Assembly: GCA_964484205.1 (NCBI GenBank)
Contig: CAZAEZ010000021.1
Coordinates: 38,538 to 102,537, forward strand
Length of the DNA stretch: 64,000 nucleotides
Source: M3007 sp964484205
GTDB taxonomy: Bacteria > Bacteroidota > Bacteroidia > Chitinophagales > Saprospiraceae
Reading direction: 5' to 3'
The position numbers were made by a program, and so were the translations under genes. This document shows positions 1 to 9,750 of this stretch, in pieces. Each line of letters opens with the position of its first letter. Within the stretch, counting starts at the first letter, position 1. A model generated the notes under the pieces. That model saw nothing but the letters and a program-made list of their open reading frames with translations. It made no database searches and was not told the origin of the DNA.

Positions 1-3000
1 TTTTGGGTGTTGGTAACGATCAACTGGTACGTCCCCGGTTCATCTACCGCCGGATTCAGGATGTTTGTCGGAGGCAGCAAGTTGCCGCCGTTTATTGCCG
101 TCCACTGATACGTGAAATTTGCCCCCTGGCTGGAACCGCCGCCGTTCAAAGCCAGCGATGGGTTGGTACAGTTCAACGTCTGCGTCTGTCCGGCGTTTGA
201 AACAGGTGGCGTCACATCGGATGACACCAGCACCGATGCGCTGGAGGTACAACTGTTGCTGGTATTGGTAACCACCAGGTTGTAGGTTCCGCTCAGGCCG
301 ATAGTCGGTTGCAGGGTGGTGGCGCCGAACAATATCTGGCCGTTTTGCGTGCCCCATTGATATTGGAAATTAAGCCCGGTACTGGTACCGGTTGCATTCA
401 GGGTTTGTTGTGGTTGGAAACAGGTAATTAAAGCCGGAGGCGCCACGGTCACTGTCGGTGGCGTCAGGTTTTCGGTTACTGTAGCCGACGTGCTGGTTGT
501 ACAACCATTCTGCGTATTCGTAACCACCAGCGTGTAGGTGCCGGAGGTGGTGATCGTTGGGGTGAGCGTGGTGGCGCCGGCTGCAATCGTGCCGCCCGAC
601 GTCGTCCATTGGTAGTTGTAGTTGGCGCCCGAACTGGAGCCGGCGCCATTCAATTGTACCGTCGGCGTCTGGCAGTTGATCTGCCCCGGTGTACCGACAA
701 CAGCATTGGGTGCAATAATATTCTGGGCAACCTGCACCGATCCGGTTGAAGTACAGCCATTTTGGGTATTGGTGACCAGCAAGGTGTACGTAGCCGGCTG
801 GTTCACATAAATACCGGGTGTGTTGTTGCTGCCGACAATGTTTCCGCCTGCGGTAAAGGTCCACTGGTAGGTCACATTCGGCAGTACGATCGTCGTTGAA
901 TCGCCGAGTGGGAGTTGCGTAATGGTACAATTCAAAGTGCCCGGCGATCCGGGATTCACAACCGGCGGAATAGTGTTTTGGGTCACCTGTACCGAAGCGG
1001 AGGCCGTGCAATTATTGGTTAAGTTGGTAACGAGCAAGGAATAAAATCCAGGCGTGCCTGCCACCGGAGTAAGTGTATTCGCCCCGCTTTGGATCGTTCC
1101 GCCGCCCGATGTTAACCATAAAAAACTGTACCCCGGTCCGTTGGAAGAGGCGGTGGCATCAATTGTCACCGTCGGATTGGCGCAAGTGATCTGATCGTTA
1201 ACAACAACGATCGCCGAGGGATCGGTGAAGTCCAGGTCCACAAATACCGTGACATCATCGGTGCACCCGTTCAGGGTATTTGTGACGATCAACGTGTAGT
1301 TTCCCTGTTCGGTGACTATGGCGTTGGCACTGGCCTGCCCGGACTGAATGTTGCCGTTTATGGTACTCCACTGGTAGGAATAACTGCCTCCGGCCGGTGT
1401 TGCACTGCCGTTCAGGGTTACCTGTGAAACTGTGCAGGTCAGGGTTCCCGGCGGTGCTATTGCAGCGGTGGGTGGGTTATTATTCAGCGAAACGGCCACA
1501 TTATCCGTTTGCGTGCAACCGGTGGCGGTATTGGTTACCAGCAACGTGTAGGTGCCCGCCGTGGAGACCACCGGAGTCAGCGTATTCCCCCCGCTGATGA
1601 TTGTACCGCCGGGACCTGCGCTCCAGGCATAGGTAAAATCAGGGCCGGTTGAGGTGCCTGTGCCGTCGAGGGTAGCATTGGTCACCGCGCAAGTGATCAT
1701 CTGCGCCGGACCCGCCTCGACGGTCGGCAAGGTTGTTTGCGCCTGAACGGCAACCGTGTCAAAAGATTCGCAGCCGTTGGTGGCATTCGTCACTTTTAAA
1801 ATATAATTACCCGCCTGGTTAACAACCGGGTTGAGGCTTGTTCCCCCGCTGACAATATTTCCAGGGCTGGCAGTCCACTGGTACGAGAAATTCGGGCCGG
1901 CAGAAGAGCCGCTGCCATCCAGCGATACCGAGGTTACCGTGCAGGTCAGAATATTATTCACTGTAGCAGCGGCCACCGGCGGGGTAAAGTCGCCGGGTAC
2001 AATCGCTTCCGTAGACGTCGTGCAACCCGATTGGTCCGTAACCGTGACCGTGTAGGTGCCCGCTTGCAAACCGGAAGGGTCTTGCACACCGGAGGCATTG
2101 CTCCAGGTATAGATATAATTCGGGAAACCGCCGGTGACTTCCAGATTGATACTTCCGATGTTTGGGTTTGCACAATTGGTACCCTGCACGCCCGCAACAG
2201 TCGGCGTGAGTGCATTGGGTGCAATGATGCTGAACTGCTCCGTATCCGTACAGCCATAGCCGTCCGTTACCGTGACGGTGTAGGTGCCGGCAGGCAGGTT
2301 CATGGGATCGGGGTTGTTCCCGATTTGAACCGGCCCCTGCCAGGCATAAGTATAGTTCACCTGGCCGCCGGTAACTGTGGTGTTAATCGATCCGTTTGTT
2401 GAACTGGCACATTGTATGTTCGAGGAAGTCCCGGTAAGGTCAAGGGTAGACACCGTAACCTGCAAGACCCCCTGCCCGGTCCCCTGGCATCCCGCAGAGT
2501 CTGTAACGCTTAATATTTGGTATAATCCCGGTTGATTCACCGAAATAAAATAGGGGTTGTCGGTAATGTCGTAAATCGGGGGTTGGGGGTTCCCATTGAG
2601 TGTATATTCCAGAATAAATGGACCGACCCCGATGAAATTGACGCGTAGCAAGGCCTCCTGGCCGACTTCACAAATTTGAGGCGCCGGAGGAAATAATTGT
2701 GCAATCGGTTTTGGACTCACAATAATGCGCGCAGTGGCCACTTTGGTTTTGCCGCAGGCATCTGTGACCGTTACCCGCACATTGGTGGATGTGCCGACAA
2801 AAAGCGTAGTTTCAGGGTCTGTTGCGCCGTTTTGCCACATATAAGTATACGGCTCTACACCACCGGTGGCGCTCACCGAAACGGTACCAAAACCCGAGCC
2901 GCAAATGGTCACCGTATCGGTCAACAATTCCAGGGGCTCATAATCCAAAATGGTAAGGATCTCCTCGGGATTCAGGCAGGAACAGGGATTGTTCAGCGTG

Positions 3001-4472
3001 ATGATGATTGTTTCCTGGCCTTCCAGGATAGCATCGTTCAAGATGTTGACATTCAAGGTGTACGACGATTGTCCGGCAGGAATTACAATAACCGGAGGAA
3101 TCGGTGAATAATCCAAACCCGATGTTGCAGTACCACCAACATTAAATTGTACCGCCAGCGGCAGGGTGAAGGTGTTGCCAATACGCGTGAACACCAATTG
3201 AACTTTTCCGCAGCCTTCCACCACATCGTCATCATCCGGATTGTCGTCCACAACCCAATCCACAGCAACATTACCGCCCGCAGAAAACGAGCCGGCATTC
3301 AGAAATACCGCCGAGTCCCAAACGCCATCGCCCACATCAGCAATTTTCAATTTGATGTGGTAGGTCTGACAAGGCTGCACATTGGCAATAGCCGTGAACT
3401 TCCGGGTAAAACCATCGTACTGCAATTCGTTAACCGCCGGGCCGCTTGCCGCCGTCTGGCCGCAAAGGTTGGTACTGGACGCAGGCTGGTTATTTACATA
3501 AAAACCGGAATAAGAAAGGTGGTTCACATTATTGATTGCCACAGGAATTGTCGTTGCAGGGATCAGGGCGATGTTCTGCTGCCCGCCCGGTATGCCGGGG
3601 CCGGATATAAAAAACCCGAATACATCATTGTACTGGGTGCCTACGTACTCGCAATATTCCTCCGAAGCAAAGGCAAAGTTGAACGACAGGGGCGATTGCG
3701 TCGGTGTAAAATCAAATTCAATACTTGCCATATCAAACAGCGCGCCGCCGGTGAGCGTACCCAAATCCCCATCGGGTGTCGAGGTGCCGTAACCCGCACT
3801 GGCGCCGTCCTGATCGTTCGGGCCGGGCGCAACACTGATATCACCGGTAGCCATAATGACCCCGGTATTGAAGCCGATATTGGTCAGGCCGTTTGAAAAG
3901 GTACCGATCTGGCCGCCGTTTCCGGAAAAGGTGACATTCGTAATGTCGAAACAATCGCCGCCGATCAGCACGTCCTGAACCAGCTGTTGGGCACTGGCGC
4001 CGCCCTGTACTTCGAGCACCGCCATGGATTCGGCGTACGCTTTCAGATCTTTTTTCAGGCAGGTGTTGCACACGATCGAAACATAATGCCGGGGCGGATT
4101 TTCCGAATCCCAGGTGCAAGGGTAGTTCAGCCGGAGTTGCATGCTCGCCTGGGTTGCCTGAAAGGTAAACGTGCGTGATTTTTGGTCAAAAGCGCTGGTT
4201 TCAGCTGCCGTAGTCACGGCCTCAACACCGGGCTGGCAGCCGCCCAGCGACGGATCCTCGGGCACGGTGAAGGAATATGTTTCACCCGGAATTAAATTTT
4301 CAATTTGCAAAACCTGCTGTGCAGTGTTTGCCGTAATCACATGACGCTGCAGGTGACCATCGATAACAACCGGTTTGGGTTTGGTGTTACCAGCGTCTTG
4401 CGCCTGTAGTGCCATAGCTACCAGGCAAGTGAACGGCAATAGGAAACAGAAGCGGGAAGTAGAAAGGCACAT
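1..4472 (-). CDS. Giant secreted repeat adhesin, N-terminal part (choice-of-anchor L, Calx-beta, SprB and PKD/Ig-like repeats); 3' end outside window
   Basis: The minus frame read from the ATG at 4472 is open to position 1, giving about 1490 residues without a stop. It begins with a signal peptide ending near ALQAQ. Residues about 160-395 form a choice-of-anchor L domain with the hallmark FAFASEEYCEYVG. A Calx-beta-like stretch follows (about 400-510, with ILEGQETIIITLNNP), then SprB-type repeats (AGTYTVTVTD followed by GC) to about residue 830. From there PKD/Ig-like units recur about every 255 bp; seven are complete and another starts at the edge. Such proteins are normally surface-exposed and exported by the type IX system, which uses a C-terminal domain that is not visible here. 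Role in adhesion or gliding is inferred from family. Confidence 0.88.
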   Translation of the reverse strand, partial: MCLSTSRFCFLLPFTCLVAMALQAQDAGNTKPKPVVIDGHLQRHVITANTAQQVLQIENLIPGETYSFTVPEDPSLGGCQPGVEAVTTAAETSAFDQKSRTFTFQATQASMQLRLNYPCTWDSENPPRHYVSIVCNTCLKKDLKAYAESMAVLEVQGGASAQQLVQDVLIGGDCFDITNVTFSGNGGQIGTFSNGLTNIGFNTGVIMATGDISVAPGPNDQDGASAGYGTSTPDGDLGTLTGGALFDMASIEFDFTPTQSPLSFNFAFASEEYCEYVGTQYNDVFGFFISGPGIPGGQQNIALIPATTIPVAINNVNHLSYSGFYVNNQPASSTNLCGQTAASGPAVNELQYDGFTRKFTAIANVQPCQTYHIKLKIADVGDGVWDSAVFLNAGSFSAGGNVAVDWVVDDNPDDDDVVEGCGKVQLVFTRIGNTFTLPLAVQFNVGGTATSGLDYSPIPPVIVIPAGQSSYTLNVNILNDAILEGQETIIITLNNPCSCLNPEEILTILDYEPLELLTDTVTICGSGFGTVSVSATGGVEPYTYMWQNGATDPETTLFVGTSTNVRVTVTDACGKTKVATARIIVSPKPIAQLFPPAPQICEVGQEALLRVNFIGVGPFILEYTLNGNPQPPIYDITDNPYFISVNQPGLYQILSVTDSAGCQGTGQGVLQVTVSTLDLTGTSSNIQCASSTNGSINTTVTGGQVNYTYAWQGPVQIGNNPDPMNLPAGTYTVTVTDGYGCTDTEQFSIIAPNALTPTVAGVQGTNCANPNIGSINLEVTGGFPNYIYTWSNASGVQDPSGLQAGTYTVTVTDQSGCTTSTEAIVPGDFTPPVAAATVNNILTCTVTSVSLDGSGSSAGPNFSYQWTASPGNIVSGGTSLNPVVNQAGNYILKVTNATNGCESFDTVAVQAQTTLPTVEAGPAQMITCAVTNATLDGTGTSTGPDFTYAWSAGPGGTIISGGNTLTPVVSTAGTYTLLVTNTATGCTQTDNVAVSLNNNPPTAAIAPPGTLTCTVSQVTLNGSATPAGGSYSYQWSTINGNIQSGQASANAIVTEQGNYTLIVTNTLNGCTDDVTVFVDLDFTDPSAIVVVNDQITCANPTVTIDATASSNGPGYSFLWLTSGGGTIQSGANTLTPVAGTPGFYSLLVTNLTNNCTASASVQVTQNTIPPVVNPGSPGTLNCTITQLPLGDSTTIVLPNVTYQWTFTAGGNIVGSNNTPGIYVNQPATYTLLVTNTQNGCTSTGSVQVAQNIIAPNAVVGTPGQINCQTPTVQLNGAGSSSGANYNYQWTTSGGTIAAGATTLTPTITTSGTYTLVVTNTQNGCTTSTSATVTENLTPPTVTVAPPALITCFQPQQTLNATGTSTGLNFQYQWGTQNGQILFGATTLQPTIGLSGTYNLVVTNTSNSCTSSASVLVSSDVTPPVSNAGQTQTLNCTNPSLALNGGGSSQGANFTYQWTAINGGNLLPPTNILNPAVDEPGTYQLIVTNTQ

Positions 4473-4592
4473 ACAAAATGGGTTTAGTGTGTAAGCCTGA
4501 ATTTTGTTTGAGTGTATTCAAAATGCCGGAGAAATGGATCGGCGGCTGAAAATCTTAAAAGCAGATACAATTAAGCGCCGAAGCGCTGCATA

Positions 4593-4600
4593 CAAAGTTA
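4593..4600 (-). promoter_or_regulatory. Candidate -7 box for the adhesin gene
   Basis: The minus strand reads TAACTTTG, matching the Bacteroidota -7 consensus TAnnTTTG. No clear TTG -33 element is seen, so this is tentative. It would give a leader of roughly 115 nt. Confidence 0.35.
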
Positions 4601-4991
4601 TTGCAAACGGATTAAACGGGCCGCTTTCAGGCGCCGTACTGGTACAATTGGCTGCTCAATGAGGGGATGGTACAGATGAAACAAGCGCCAAAGCGGGATT
4701 ACTATGCAGGATGGATTAAAAAAACGTTGAAAAATGTTCCTTGATATTCGGTCTTTTGCGCTTGACCACAGAGAATTTGTGTGGCTTTTTGTCGTGCAAT
4801 AATAGATAATTTTCCTTCGATCTTCTCAGGTTTTAACAAAAAACTATCCCCGGTGGATGGCCTGCGCCGATAGCCCAAACTTTCGGTTTGCTATCAGCCC
4901 GGCACCGCCCAGACCGGCCAATGCGGGGCTTTTTTACCCCAAAATGGCAAATTCGGTTTTCCGGTTTTTTACAGATAAGCAAATTTAACTG

Positions 4992-5022
4992 TTGGATGCC
5001 TGCCCCGTGTGGTGTAAGTTTG
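4992..5022 (+). promoter_or_regulatory. Candidate corA promoter (-33 TTG, -7 TAAGTTTG)
   Basis: TTG at 4992-4994 and TAAGTTTG at 5015-5022 are separated by 20 nt, matching the Bacteroidota sigma-ABfr consensus TTTG-N17-23-TAnnTTTG. Transcription would start near 5028, just upstream of corA. Confidence 0.6.
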
Positions 5023-5070
5023 CACCACCCTTGAAACTGTTTTTATGACGAACCTGACAATCAATGGACT

Positions 5071-6021
5071 GTGATCCGTTATTATGCACGCGAAAAACGA
5101 AAGCTCGTGGAACTGCCCGAGCTGGAGCCGGGTTGTTGGGTAAATCTTACCCCACCCTTCGCTCCTGACGAACTGGAGGAGTTTGCCCGCCGGCTCGAAT
5201 TCGACCCTGTTTTCCTCACCGACTCGCTGGACCTCGACGAACGCGCGCGCTATGAACGCGACGAAGACGTGCGCTTTATTCTCGTAAACACTCCGGTGCT
5301 CAACGAAACCTCCGAAGCGGAAAACGAAGCGGTGTTCATCACCGCCCCGATCGGCATGATCCTGACCATCGAAAACATCGTTACGGTTTCGGCCTTCGAA
5401 ACACCCGTTTTGGCAAATTTCCTGGAAGGCAAAGTGCGCAATTTCAATCCCTCCGACGAAAAACGCTTCGTGCTCCAGGTCATGGAACAAAACGTGTACT
5501 ATTTTCTTTCCTGCCTGAAAAAACTCAACCTGCGCCGGAATCTCATTGAAAAAGAACTCATGCATTCCAGCCGGAATGCCGAACTCAAGCAACTGCTTTC
5601 CATTGAAAAAAGCCTGGTATACTTCGTCAACTCCCTGAACTCCAACGAACTGCTCAAAATGAAAGTCAAACGAACCGACTTTCTGCACATCAACGGCGAC
5701 GAAGACCTGACCGATCTTTTTGAAGACATCATTATCGACAACTCGCAGGCCCTGTCCATGTCGCACGTGTACACCAACATCCTCAACGGCACCATGGACG
5801 CCTACTCCAGCATTATCTCCAACAACCTGAACGTTTTTATCCACCGGCTCACGATCATCACGGTGGTCCTCATGGTGCCCACGCTTATTTCGTCGTTCTT
5901 CGGGATGAATATCCCCAATGGAATCCCGGATAGCCCCATGGCATTTTACCTTACCATCCTGTTCACGGCACTGCTTACCGGATTCCTCTATTGGGTCATG
6001 CAACGACGCCGGATATTCTGA
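5071..6021 (+). CDS. corA: CorA family divalent metal (Mg/Co) transporter
   Basis: The 316-residue protein has the CorA plan: a long acidic and helical cytoplasmic N-terminal domain, then two C-terminal membrane helices (about 255-280 and 288-310). Between them lies the pore signature GMN in SSFFGMNIPNG. CorA pentamers admit Mg2+, Co2+ or Ni2+ through the inner membrane. The start appears to be GTG at 5071, because the frame is closed by TGA at 5032-5034 and no in-frame ATG lies between. That GTG overlaps the TGA of a 9-codon upstream frame (5045-5074), so translational coupling is possible. A good promoter lies at 4992-5022. Confidence 0.93.
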   Translation: MIRYYAREKRKLVELPELEPGCWVNLTPPFAPDELEEFARRLEFDPVFLTDSLDLDERARYERDEDVRFILVNTPVLNETSEAENEAVFITAPIGMILTIENIVTVSAFETPVLANFLEGKVRNFNPSDEKRFVLQVMEQNVYYFLSCLKKLNLRRNLIEKELMHSSRNAELKQLLSIEKSLVYFVNSLNSNELLKMKVKRTDFLHINGDEDLTDLFEDIIIDNSQALSMSHVYTNILNGTMDAYSSIISNNLNVFIHRLTIITVVLMVPTLISSFFGMNIPNGIPDSPMAFYLTILFTALLTGFLYWVMQRRRIF

Positions 6022-6067
6022 ATTCAGCTTTCTACCGGATATTCGTTCAACAAAAAATTTCCAGGCT

Positions 6068-6919
6068 ATGACAAAATCGAATCGCCCGATAACTCCCGAA
6101 GACCTTGAAGCCGTCGCACAAGAACTGGAAAACCGGGAGAAGGAGGAAAAAATCCGGATCATCAAAGACTGGCTCCCGCGCTACACCGGCATGCCCCTCG
6201 AACAATTTGGCGAATACATCCTGCTGGTCAATTTCGGAAACTACGTGCGCATGTTTGCTGAAAAACACAACGTGGAAGTACACGGCCTGCACAAACCCAT
6301 GCAGGCAGCAACCGCTGAAAATATCACCATCATCAACTTCGGTATCGGCAGCCCGAATGCCGGCCTGATCATCGACCTGCTTGAAGTGATCAGCCCGTCG
6401 GCCGTCCTCTTTTTAGGAAAATGCGGCGGCGTAAAAACGGGAAAAAACCAGATAGGCGACCTGATTCTGCCCATCGCCGCCATCCGCGGAGAAGGAACCA
6501 GCAGCGACTACCTGCCACCGGAAGTGCCCGCACTCCCGGCATTTGCCCTGCAAAAAGCAATTTCAACAACCATCCGCGAATACGAGCGAGACTACTGGAC
6601 CGGCGTGGTCTACACCACCAACAAACGCGTTTGGGAACACCGCGACGATTTCAAACGGCGCCTGATCGACCTGCGCTGCCATGCCATTGATATGGAAACG
6701 GCCACCATCTTCGTGGCCGCCTTCAAAAACCGGATGCCCGCCGGCGCGCTGCTCCTGGTGAGCGATATGCCGATGACGCACGATGGTATTAAAACCGAAG
6801 TTTCCGACCAAAAAGTAACCGCCAATTTCGCGCAAATCCACCTCGATATTGGTGTGGATTCCCTGAAACAACTCATCAACCGGGGTACCACGGTGAAGCA
6901 CCTCCGGTTCGAGGATTGA
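6068..6919 (+). CDS. amn: AMP nucleosidase
   Basis: The 283-residue product matches the short Bacteroidota AMP nucleosidase of the nucleoside phosphorylase superfamily, which hydrolyses AMP to adenine and ribose 5-phosphate. Visible signatures are FLGKCGGVKTG near residue 118, DLILPIAAIRGEGTS, and the purine-binding motif IDMETATIFVAAF near residue 206. The ATG at 6068 (MTKSNRPITPEDLE) is preferred; the frame is open further upstream but that part overlaps corA. It starts 46 nt after the corA stop and could be cotranscribed. Confidence 0.9.
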   Translation: MTKSNRPITPEDLEAVAQELENREKEEKIRIIKDWLPRYTGMPLEQFGEYILLVNFGNYVRMFAEKHNVEVHGLHKPMQAATAENITIINFGIGSPNAGLIIDLLEVISPSAVLFLGKCGGVKTGKNQIGDLILPIAAIRGEGTSSDYLPPEVPALPAFALQKAISTTIREYERDYWTGVVYTTNKRVWEHRDDFKRRLIDLRCHAIDMETATIFVAAFKNRMPAGALLLVSDMPMTHDGIKTEVSDQKVTANFAQIHLDIGVDSLKQLINRGTTVKHLRFED

Positions 6920-6950
6920 GCTTGGCCAAACATTTGGAAATTTTCCCTGA

Positions 6951-7170
6951 TAGCGGGCGTTTAGCGTGTGTTCCTGCCGGTTGGGGATATGTTCCCGTAG
7001 CGTTTTTCCCCGCAGATCCCCGCAGAAAAATTGGCAGACCGACGCAGAAATTCGTTAGGCGTGAGGCTAAAAGGCTGCTTTCCCCGGACCAATTTCTGCG
7101 GAAATCTGCGGCCTTTTCTGCGCGAATCTGCGGGAAAATACGCTACTGCGGGCAACCGCGCTTAACGCTA
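6951..7170. repeat. Imperfect long palindrome with CGCAGAAATCTGCGG-type motifs
   Basis: Left half (CCGTAGCG...CCCGCAGAT...CAGAAAAATTGG) and right half (CCAATTTCTGCGGAAATC...GGGAAAATACGCTACTG) are inverted copies around a centre near 7070. Because of this symmetry both strands encode similar spurious peptides (FPAD.RRK...FLR.SA.FSA.ICG). The right end carries the TAG stop of the SPOR gene within TAGCGTTAAGCG. No protein-coding role is supported. Confidence 0.7.
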
Positions 7171-7806
7171 CTTCCGGTCCCGGTCCACCACCCGCGCATC
7201 CACGCCTTTTCGTTTGAGTTCATCCACCATCCGGCGTGCCTCACTCAGGCTGTTGGTGCGCTTAATGATCACCACGGCGTATTTTCCGCGGTTATACTTT
7301 CCAACTTCTGCATCGTGGTAGCCCATTTTAATCAGGCGTTCCATCTCCCGGCGCGCGCCGTCGAGAATGGTGAACGTACCGGCCACCACGCGATAACGCC
7401 CGTCGGTACTGCTTGAGGTTTCCGGAGTGGAACTTCCGGAAGTGGTTGTTGGCTGAGGTGTTTGGGTTGCCGGCGCCGGAGTGGGTTTGGAAGCCGGCTG
7501 GGTAGTTTTAGGCTGGGCCGGCGTCGTCGTTTTAGGCTGCGGTGTTTCGTATTCAATGCCGTCTTTGGTCACCGTGGGCTGGTTGGGCGCCGGATCGGTG
7601 TAGGTATTGTCATCACCGCTATAGGTGCTGCCGGTTGTATCGGATTCGACGTAGCCGAAGTCGCGCAGGGTTTGCTGAAATTCCGCGTTCTCCTGGGCAA
7701 ACCGTTCGTCTTCTTGCTTTTTTTCGCAGGCTTTATACACTAAAACCACGACCAGGCCGGCCAGAACCGCTATCAGCACATAGTTGAGTAATTTGTTCGT
7801 ATTCAT
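7168..7806 (-). CDS. Membrane-anchored SPOR-domain protein
   Basis: The 212-residue protein has an N-terminal membrane helix (LLNYVLIAVLAGLVVVLVYK) followed by KACEKKQ. An acidic stretch and a long Pro/Thr/Gln-rich linker (about 75-135) follow, then a C-terminal SPOR domain beginning RYRVVAGTF and ending DARVVDRDRK. SPOR domains bind denuded septal peptidoglycan, so a cell-division or envelope role is likely. The ATG at 7806 is chosen because it directly precedes the membrane anchor; the upstream in-frame extension overlaps the neighbouring gene. The TAG stop lies in the outer arm of the adjacent palindrome. Confidence 0.85.
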   Translation of the reverse strand: MNTNKLLNYVLIAVLAGLVVVLVYKACEKKQEDERFAQENAEFQQTLRDFGYVESDTTGSTYSGDDNTYTDPAPNQPTVTKDGIEYETPQPKTTTPAQPKTTQPASKPTPAPATQTPQPTTTSGSSTPETSSSTDGRYRVVAGTFTILDGARREMERLIKMGYHDAEVGKYNRGKYAVVIIKRTNSLSEARRMVDELKRKGVDARVVDRDRK

Positions 7807-7853
7807 AGGGCGGGAATTGTCTGTTATGGTTAAACGCCAAATATAAACAGGAA

Positions 7854-9731
7854 TTACGCTTTGTTCCAGGTATTGTTCCTCCGGTCGGTATCGGGGATGT
7901 TGCGGTCGCCCAGGCTGACACTTTTTACGGTTTTGCCTTTTTGGCATTCAATGGTGGAAATGGTCTCCCCCGACTGCCAGACCGAAGCCTTGAAATGGAC
8001 CGTTTCGGTGGAGCCGTCGTCATAGGTGACCTCCAAATGAATCGGCACCGGCAGATTACCGTTTTTTTCGATGACAATTACATCCCGGTCACCGCCTTCC
8101 GGCCGGGCCACCGACTGTATGCCCAGGTCCGGATGCCCCCATTCAAAAAACCAGGGTTTCCAGAACCAGTCCAGATTTTGCCCCGAAACGTCGTTCCAGG
8201 TATTGAAAAAATCGTAGGGTACCGGGTGTTTGCCCTTCCAGCGATCCATGTACGCTACCATGCAGCGGTGGAACGTTTCGTAACCCAACAAGTCGAGCAA
8301 AGTCAGGTAGGCATTTTGCGGCCGGCTGTACGAGGCAACCCCATAAGCCCGCCCGCGCAACAAACTGGAACGCACCATCAACGGCACATCCGAATCGGTA
8401 CCGGCAGCAAACGAATACCCGCGGCCGCCGCCGGTTGGCCGGCCGGTGAGCGAATCCGTCAGCAGGCCGTCGAAAAAACTGGCCCAACCCTCATCCATCC
8501 AGGCATACTCCTGCTCGTTGATGCCCATCATAAACGGGAAGTACGTATGGGCCACTTCATGCACCGTCAGGCCGGTCGGGTCGCGATCGCCCACGCTGGC
8601 GTCGTTTACCATCATCGGGTACTCCATGCCGTCGTTGCCGTTGAACACGGTCATGCAAGGGTACGGGAACGGGTAACCCGGCAGCCAGGTGCTCATCAGG
8701 TGAATGCCGTCGGCTGCAATGCGGGCCACCCTGGGGTAGTCGGGCGATTTGGTATCGTAGGCAGCACTGACGAAAGTGCGGCGCCCGGTGGCGGCATCCA
8801 CGACCACCGAAGTGGCGTCCCAATTGTAGTGGTCGCTGACCGCAAACGTAAAGTCGGGCACATTGGCGGCTTTGTAGTGAAACCGGTGCTGTTTGGCTTT
8901 TTTGAAAACACCGCCGGCTTTGAGTTCGGCTTCGGTGAATATTTTGATCACTTCGGTGGAGCTATGCGCCTGGTTGAAACGGTCGAGGTACGTTTTTTCC
9001 AATAAATCACCCGGATTTTGCCACTCGCCGGTGGCCCAGGCCATGTAGCCTTTGGGCAAGGTGATGGTTACGTCGTAATCGGCAAAGTCGTGGTAAAATT
9101 CCACCGTGCCGCTGTAGGGCGTACTGGCCCAGCCGCTGTAGTCGTCGTACACGGCAATTTGCGGATACCAATAGGGAATGAAAAAAGTCGTCGGATCGCA
9201 CACACATTCCCGGGTGGCATTCTTGTCGGCGGGCATGGTGTACGACCACTGGACGGTGATCGTCGCCGAAGCCCCGGCAGCCAGCGCACCGCCTTTTTCG
9301 AGTTGCAGGTCCAGGAAGGTATTGCGGCGGCGTTGTTTGGCCTTGCCCACCGGGCGGCCGTTATACGTCATGCGCTGAACCACGGTGCCTTCGCCGATGT
9401 CGGCAGGGTCCAAATCACCGTCGCGGATGCTGCCTTTGCGGTAGGCATCGTGTTGCATTTTGAACCGGATCATCGTAAGCGAGTCCGGGCTGTTGTTGGT
9501 GTACGTGATGGTCGCCTGGCCGCTTACCAGGCGTTTTTTGGGCTCCAGGCTGACCTGCATGGTGTAGCTGGCGCGGTTTTGCCAGTAGTTGGGGCCCGGG
9601 GTGCCGTCGTTGCTCCGTGTGCCTTTGTCGTAGGCGCGCTGGATGTTTCGGGGTACAAAAAGGTCAGAACGTTGAGCGATCAGGAATTGGGCTGCGCCCA
9701 AAAATAACAGGGTAGGTAAAAGGCGGAACAT
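7854..9731 (-). CDS. Secreted M1-family (aminopeptidase N-like) metallopeptidase
   Basis: The 625-residue product begins with a signal peptide (MFRLLPTLLFLGAAQFLIAQ). It has an M1-type N-terminal beta domain and the zinc site HEVAH in TVHEVAHTYFPFMMG, with the downstream glutamate in WMDEGWASFF (HExxH-X18-E). NDGMEYPM corresponds to the GxMEN exopeptidase motif of M1 enzymes, with Y replacing N. Expected role is periplasmic or extracellular aminopeptidase activity. The ATG at 9731 is supported by the signal peptide and by a -7 box at 9751-9758 that excludes more upstream starts. No type IX sorting domain is obvious. Confidence 0.88.
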   Translation of the reverse strand: MFRLLPTLLFLGAAQFLIAQRSDLFVPRNIQRAYDKGTRSNDGTPGPNYWQNRASYTMQVSLEPKKRLVSGQATITYTNNSPDSLTMIRFKMQHDAYRKGSIRDGDLDPADIGEGTVVQRMTYNGRPVGKAKQRRRNTFLDLQLEKGGALAAGASATITVQWSYTMPADKNATRECVCDPTTFFIPYWYPQIAVYDDYSGWASTPYSGTVEFYHDFADYDVTITLPKGYMAWATGEWQNPGDLLEKTYLDRFNQAHSSTEVIKIFTEAELKAGGVFKKAKQHRFHYKAANVPDFTFAVSDHYNWDATSVVVDAATGRRTFVSAAYDTKSPDYPRVARIAADGIHLMSTWLPGYPFPYPCMTVFNGNDGMEYPMMVNDASVGDRDPTGLTVHEVAHTYFPFMMGINEQEYAWMDEGWASFFDGLLTDSLTGRPTGGGRGYSFAAGTDSDVPLMVRSSLLRGRAYGVASYSRPQNAYLTLLDLLGYETFHRCMVAYMDRWKGKHPVPYDFFNTWNDVSGQNLDWFWKPWFFEWGHPDLGIQSVARPEGGDRDVIVIEKNGNLPVPIHLEVTYDDGSTETVHFKASVWQSGETISTIECQKGKTVKSVSLGDRNIPDTDRRNNTWNKA

Positions 9732-9750
9732 AGCGTATTTGTTTTGCGGG

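Larger units (their letters stand above)
4473..5044. other. Non-coding divergent intergenic region between adhesin and corA
   Basis: No convincing coding frame is present. It carries candidate promoters for both flanking genes (a minus-strand box near 4593-4600 and a plus-strand pair at 4992-5022) and a weak hairpin around 4872-4896 (ATAGCCCAAAC...GTTTGCTAT). Nothing else was recognised. Confidence 0.5.

Noticed and set aside
370..1011. Minus-strand frame of 213 codons rich in Tyr, Arg and His
   Set aside because: It is out of frame with the adhesin reading frame, which is open across the whole stretch and shows clear repeat structure.
5918..6067. N-terminal extension of the AMP nucleosidase
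   Set aside because: These 50 codons overlap corA and read as non-family sequence; the ATG at 6068 starts the recognisable protein.
6916..7416. Plus-strand frame and a matching minus-strand frame of 64 codons
   Set aside because: Both strands encode alike peptides because the DNA is a palindrome; this marks a repeat, not a gene.
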